64,000 bases of DNA, taken from Methanobacteriaceae archaeon. Lineage in GTDB: Archaea > Methanobacteriota > Methanobacteria > Methanobacteriales > Methanobacteriaceae. Below, piece after piece: positions 60,451-64,000 of this stretch (the first letter of the stretch is position 1; every line of letters begins with the position of its first letter). The notes under the pieces were generated by a model. The model was not told the origin of the DNA, did no database searches, and worked only from the letters and a program-made list of their open reading frames with translations. The stretch covers positions 1 to 64,000 of the forward strand of contig JASEJD010000006.1 of NCBI GenBank assembly GCA_030016715.1, read 5' to 3'. A program made the translations under genes and the position numbers.

Positions 60451-61176
60451 TTAACAGATTTCAGCATCAATAACTACATGGCATACCCCAGGGGAATACT
60501 TTTTTATTACCCGCCTATTTAATATATTAACCTCATTATCTTGGGCTGCTTCTTTTATTCTTTGTATAGGCCTTTTGAATTTGATTTTATCCGGTACAGA
60601 CTCATGATAATGGATAATTCCATCTTTATTTAGAATTTTAATTGCCTTTTCAAGATAATCATGAGTATCACCTATGTATCCCATTAAAACCCTATCTGCA
60701 TTTACTGAAGGACATAAATCTTTACAATTCCCTAAAATTGGTTTTATAATGTCTTCGACTCTATTTAATTTTATATTTTCACATAGATAATTATAAGAAA
60801 CAGGATTTATTTCTATTGAATATACTTTTGAAGGTTTAGAGTGGCGAGCTATAGGAATTGAAAAATAGCCTATACCTGCAAACATATCCACCACCACCTC
60901 ATTATCCTCAACAAGTTGAGCTATCCGCATACGTTCTGTAGAATTGCCTTTAGACCACATTACTTTGGCAACATCTAATTTGTAGTAACATTTATTTTCT
61001 TTATGAATTGTTTCAGTTTTATTTCCAGCTAAAATCTCAATTTGAGGTTCTCTTTTTAATCCATTAATAGTACCTAATTTAACTACTGTCTTTACTCCTG
61101 GAACCAGAAGAAGTTCTTCTGGTTGTGGAACATCCTTTTTTACTATCATCACATTCCCAATTAATTTCCATTTCAT
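60451..61176 (-). CDS. taw2: tRNA wyosine-pathway aminocarboxypropyltransferase Taw2
   Basis: A 241-residue SAM-dependent enzyme of the Trm5/Tyw2 family. SAM motif I is VVDMFAGIGYFSIPIA, followed by YSIEINPVSYNYLCENIKLN. The motif at the catalytic loop is VLMGYIGDTHDYL. Trm5 has an NLP/NPP-type motif there, so I prefer Taw2, which transfers the aminocarboxypropyl group to 4-demethylwyosine at position 37 of tRNA-Phe. The start has no SD; the mRNA may be nearly leaderless. Confidence 0.8.
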   Translation of the reverse strand: MKWKLIGNVMIVKKDVPQPEELLLVPGVKTVVKLGTINGLKREPQIEILAGNKTETIHKENKCYYKLDVAKVMWSKGNSTERMRIAQLVEDNEVVVDMFAGIGYFSIPIARHSKPSKVYSIEINPVSYNYLCENIKLNRVEDIIKPILGNCKDLCPSVNADRVLMGYIGDTHDYLEKAIKILNKDGIIHYHESVPDKIKFKRPIQRIKEAAQDNEVNILNRRVIKKYSPGVCHVVIDAEIC

Positions 61177-61216
61177 AGCAATATTTTATGTATTTTATAT
61201 AGATTATATATTGCTA
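61176..61216. promoter_or_regulatory. inverted repeat around the taw2 promoter; rest of 61177-61545 gap
   Basis: TAGCAATAT (61176-61184) and ATATTGCTA (61208-61216) are perfect 9-bp arms that enclose the AT-rich taw2 TATA region and touch its start codon. The rest of the 369-base gap up to purP is very AT-rich and shows no gene or RNA I can support. Confidence 0.35.
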
Positions 61217-61545
61217 ATAATAAGATTTAAAAACATAAATTTTATTCTTGATAACCATTTTATTAATCTAAATTAGTTTTAAATATTTTATAAATGATAA
61301 TGATAATTATATATGCTTAAAGATAATCAAAAAAATTTTTATATCGATTATGTTATTTAAAAATAAAATATAATTTATTATAATCTATTAATTATAAATT
61401 TAAATGTGATTATTCTTCATTAAATATTATAGAGTATTATTAAAGATTTAATTTTTTTATTTCTCCAGACACAAGACAAAAAAAATAACTATTAGAATTA
61501 ATCAAGATCAATTAATTTCATAAAGAATTCAACAGGGGAGATGAA

Positions 61546-62637
<1,092 letters not shown>

Positions 62638-62905
62638 TTACATATTTTTAATTTTTATTTACATATAAAGAATTTATAAATAGGTATTGTCATAATATGA
62701 TATACGAATGACTAATACTGTTAGAAACATATTATTTTTAAAAAGATTGCATAATACAGAATTTTTTAATAAACTGATTCCACAAAATTTCATTTAATAA
62801 AAATTGATAAATAAAATTATAATTACCAACAATATTTATATAACATGAAATCTAATTTAGGGTTAGAAACTATTTTTGTTATTATTTTTATTTAGAGGTG
62901 TACTC

Positions 62906-63538
62906 ATGAATGATAAAGATCGATTAAAAGGCACTACAACTGTCGCTATAACTTGTAAAGATGGAGTTGTTTTTGCTACAGAAACAAGAGCCACGATGGG
63001 TAACTTAATTGCCCATAAAGTTGCTGATAAAATTTTCAAAATTGATGATCATATCGGAGCAACTATTGCTGGAGCTGTTTCAGATGCACAAAGCCTCATG
63101 AAATATATAAGTGCAGAAGTAGCACTATATAAACTTAGAAACGGGGAAAAAATAAGTATTGAATCTGCCGCTGCTCTTGCCTCAAACATTTTACATTCAT
63201 CTCGATTTTATCCATTTTTCGTTCAAACATTAATTGGAGGAATTGATGACACTGGAGCTAAAGTGTATTCACTTGACCCTACCGGCGGTATGATTGAAGA
63301 TAAATTTATTTCTACTGGATCTGGTTCGCCGGTAGCTTACGGTGTTCTGGAAGACAGGTACAATGATGACTTGTACGTTGAAGAAGGTGTGGACATTGCT
63401 ATTAGAGCCATTAAATCTGCTATGGAAAGAGATGCTTTTTCTGGAAATAGCGTATTAGTAGCAACAATCACCGAAGATGAAGGTTTTAAAAAACTTAGCA
63501 ACGAAGAAGTTGAAAAAAAGATTAAGGATATTACCTGA
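62906..63538 (+). CDS. psmB: 20S proteasome beta subunit PsmB
   Basis: A 210-residue proteolytic subunit. A nine-residue propeptide (MNDKDRLKG) is followed by TTTVAITCKDGVVFATETRA, so Thr10 becomes the active-site Thr1 after self-cleavage. The lysine equivalent to Lys33 is in HKVADKIFKI and GSGSPVAYGVLE is family-typical. ATG 62906 has AGAGGTG upstream; the frame is open from 62876. TTTATATAAC at about 62834-62843 is a likely TATA box. Confidence 0.95.
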   Translation: MNDKDRLKGTTTVAITCKDGVVFATETRATMGNLIAHKVADKIFKIDDHIGATIAGAVSDAQSLMKYISAEVALYKLRNGEKISIESAAALASNILHSSRFYPFFVQTLIGGIDDTGAKVYSLDPTGGMIEDKFISTGSGSPVAYGVLEDRYNDDLYVEEGVDIAIRAIKSAMERDAFSGNSVLVATITEDEGFKKLSNEEVEKKIKDIT

Positions 63539-63586
63539 TTTTAAATAAAATATATAGACTTTTTTTAATTTATTAAAATTTTTAAT

Positions 63587-63604
63587 TGTGAACAATTGTT
63601 CACA
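63587..63604 (+). promoter_or_regulatory. 18-bp perfect palindrome in the aCPSF1 leader, with U-rich run
   Basis: TGTGAACAATTGTTCACA is a perfect palindrome 31 bases before the aCPSF1 start. ATATATAG near 63549-63557 is a possible TATA box, which puts the palindrome in the mRNA leader. CTATTTTTTTC follows at about 63612-63624. It may be an operator, or a hairpin plus U-tract that acts as an attenuator. Confidence 0.45.
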
Positions 63605-63634
63605 TCTAATTTCTATTTTTTTCGAAGTGATGTT

Positions 63635-64000
63635 ATGGGATCAGAGATTCTAGAAGAAATTAAAAAAACAATAATACATAGACTGCCACAAAGAGTTCAA
63701 GTAGCTAAGGTTGAATTTGAAGGTCCTGAAGTCGTTATATACACCAAAAATCCGGAGATTATTACCGAAAATGGTGAACTTATAAGAGACTTAGCAAAAG
63801 ATATTAGAAAACGAATCATAATTCGTTCTGATCGTTCTGTGCTTATGGATCCAGAAAAATCCATAAATAAAATACACGAAATAGTGCCAGAAGATGCTAA
63901 GATAACCAATATTTCTTTTGATGAAGTTACATGTGAGGTTATTATTGAAGCACGGAAACCCGGATTGGTAATTGGTAAATATGGGGCTACATCTAGAGAA
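63635..64000 (+). CDS. transcription termination factor aCPSF1/FttA, N-terminal part (cut by window end)
   Basis: The frame is open from ATG 63635 to the window end, 122 codons. It begins [20 protein letters not shown] and contains the N-terminal KH domains of archaeal CPSF1 ([16 protein letters not shown], then [20 protein letters not shown]). The beta-CASP nuclease domain would follow outside the window. It is next to psmB, as I recall for Methanothermobacter (MTH1202-1203). The enzyme is a ribonuclease that ends transcription at U-rich sites in archaea. Confidence 0.88.
   Translation, partial: MGSEILEEIKKTIIHRLPQRVQVAKVEFEGPEVVIYTKNPEIITENGELIRDLAKDIRKRIIIRSDRSVLMDPEKSINKIHEIVPEDAKITNISFDEVTCEVIIEARKPGLVIGKYGATSRE

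Noticed and set aside
61177-61545. A tRNA or small RNA in the long gap before purP
   Set aside because: The stretch is nearly all A and T, without a T-loop (GGTTCGA-type) sequence or a GC-rich stem.

Overview
The window comes from a hydrogenotrophic methanogen of the order Methanobacteriales, most likely a Methanobacterium or close relative. Three things point there: one mcrBDCGA-mtrEDCBAFGH supercluster, a cytochrome-free mvhDGAB hydrogenase operon, and a gene order (mvh, suf, cobY, mtr, mcr, comB, DUF1922, thiamine-binding protein, purP, psmB, aCPSF1) resembling Methanothermobacter as I remember it. The DNA is AT-rich. Ribosome binding sites of the GGAGGTGAT type are common and fix many starts, including several TTG and GTG codons. 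I see no tRNA, rRNA, CRISPR array, insertion sequence or prophage.

Layout. 1-6.2 kb: the 5' two-thousand codons of a giant secreted adhesin-like protein, cut by the window edge. 6.4-10.8 kb: a small CooT-type nickel protein, convergent with the Mvh hydrogenase operon. 11.2-13.2 kb: sufCB for Fe-S cluster assembly. 13.3-25.7 kb, all minus strand: a PRC-barrel protein, cobY, methanogenesis marker 14, then mtr and mcr, which carry out the last two steps of methanogenesis. 25.9-28.6 kb: two radical SAM methyltransferases that modify McrA (mmp10 and a probable glutamine C-methyltransferase). 28.6-34.6 kb, minus strand: a metal-cofactor locus with two MinD-type ATPases carrying ferredoxin inserts, an Mrp ATPase, two NifX-like proteins, a DUF134 regulator, a CDF metal transporter fused to a NifX-like domain, and a metallo-beta-lactamase-fold protein. 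It resembles the orange-protein (ORP) loci of sulfate reducers. 34.7-37.3 kb: a phosphoesterase, marker 7 (linked to MCR activation) and a small partner.

37.4-45.1 kb: comB (coenzyme M), TraB-family, DUF1922, a GTPBP1-like GTPase, a TtuA/Ncs6-like thiolase, a thiamine-binding protein, a DegT aminotransferase and trm1. 45.1-48.9 kb: cell-envelope proteins, including a DUF4389-type gene broken by an exact 16-bp tandem duplication. 49.1-52.3 kb: archaeal split glutamate synthase with a divergent CARF-like/HTH regulator. 52.5-55.3 kb: small regulators, a nuclease-like protein, and a GerW(YtfJ)-DUF2953(YtfI) pair otherwise known from spore formers. 55.4-64 kb: an HDAC-family protein, mptA (methanopterin), cofG (F420), a nitroreductase, taw2 (wyosine), purP, psmB and the start of the termination nuclease aCPSF1.

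Together the window is a core block for methanogenesis and its cofactors: enzymes (Mvh, Mtr, Mcr), McrA modification (Mmp10, MgmA), MCR activation (McrC, Mmp7) and cofactor synthesis (CobY, ComB, MptA, CofG, SufBC). The ORP-like metal locus sits in the middle of it. All names are from reading the sequence and recalled families; no database search was run.
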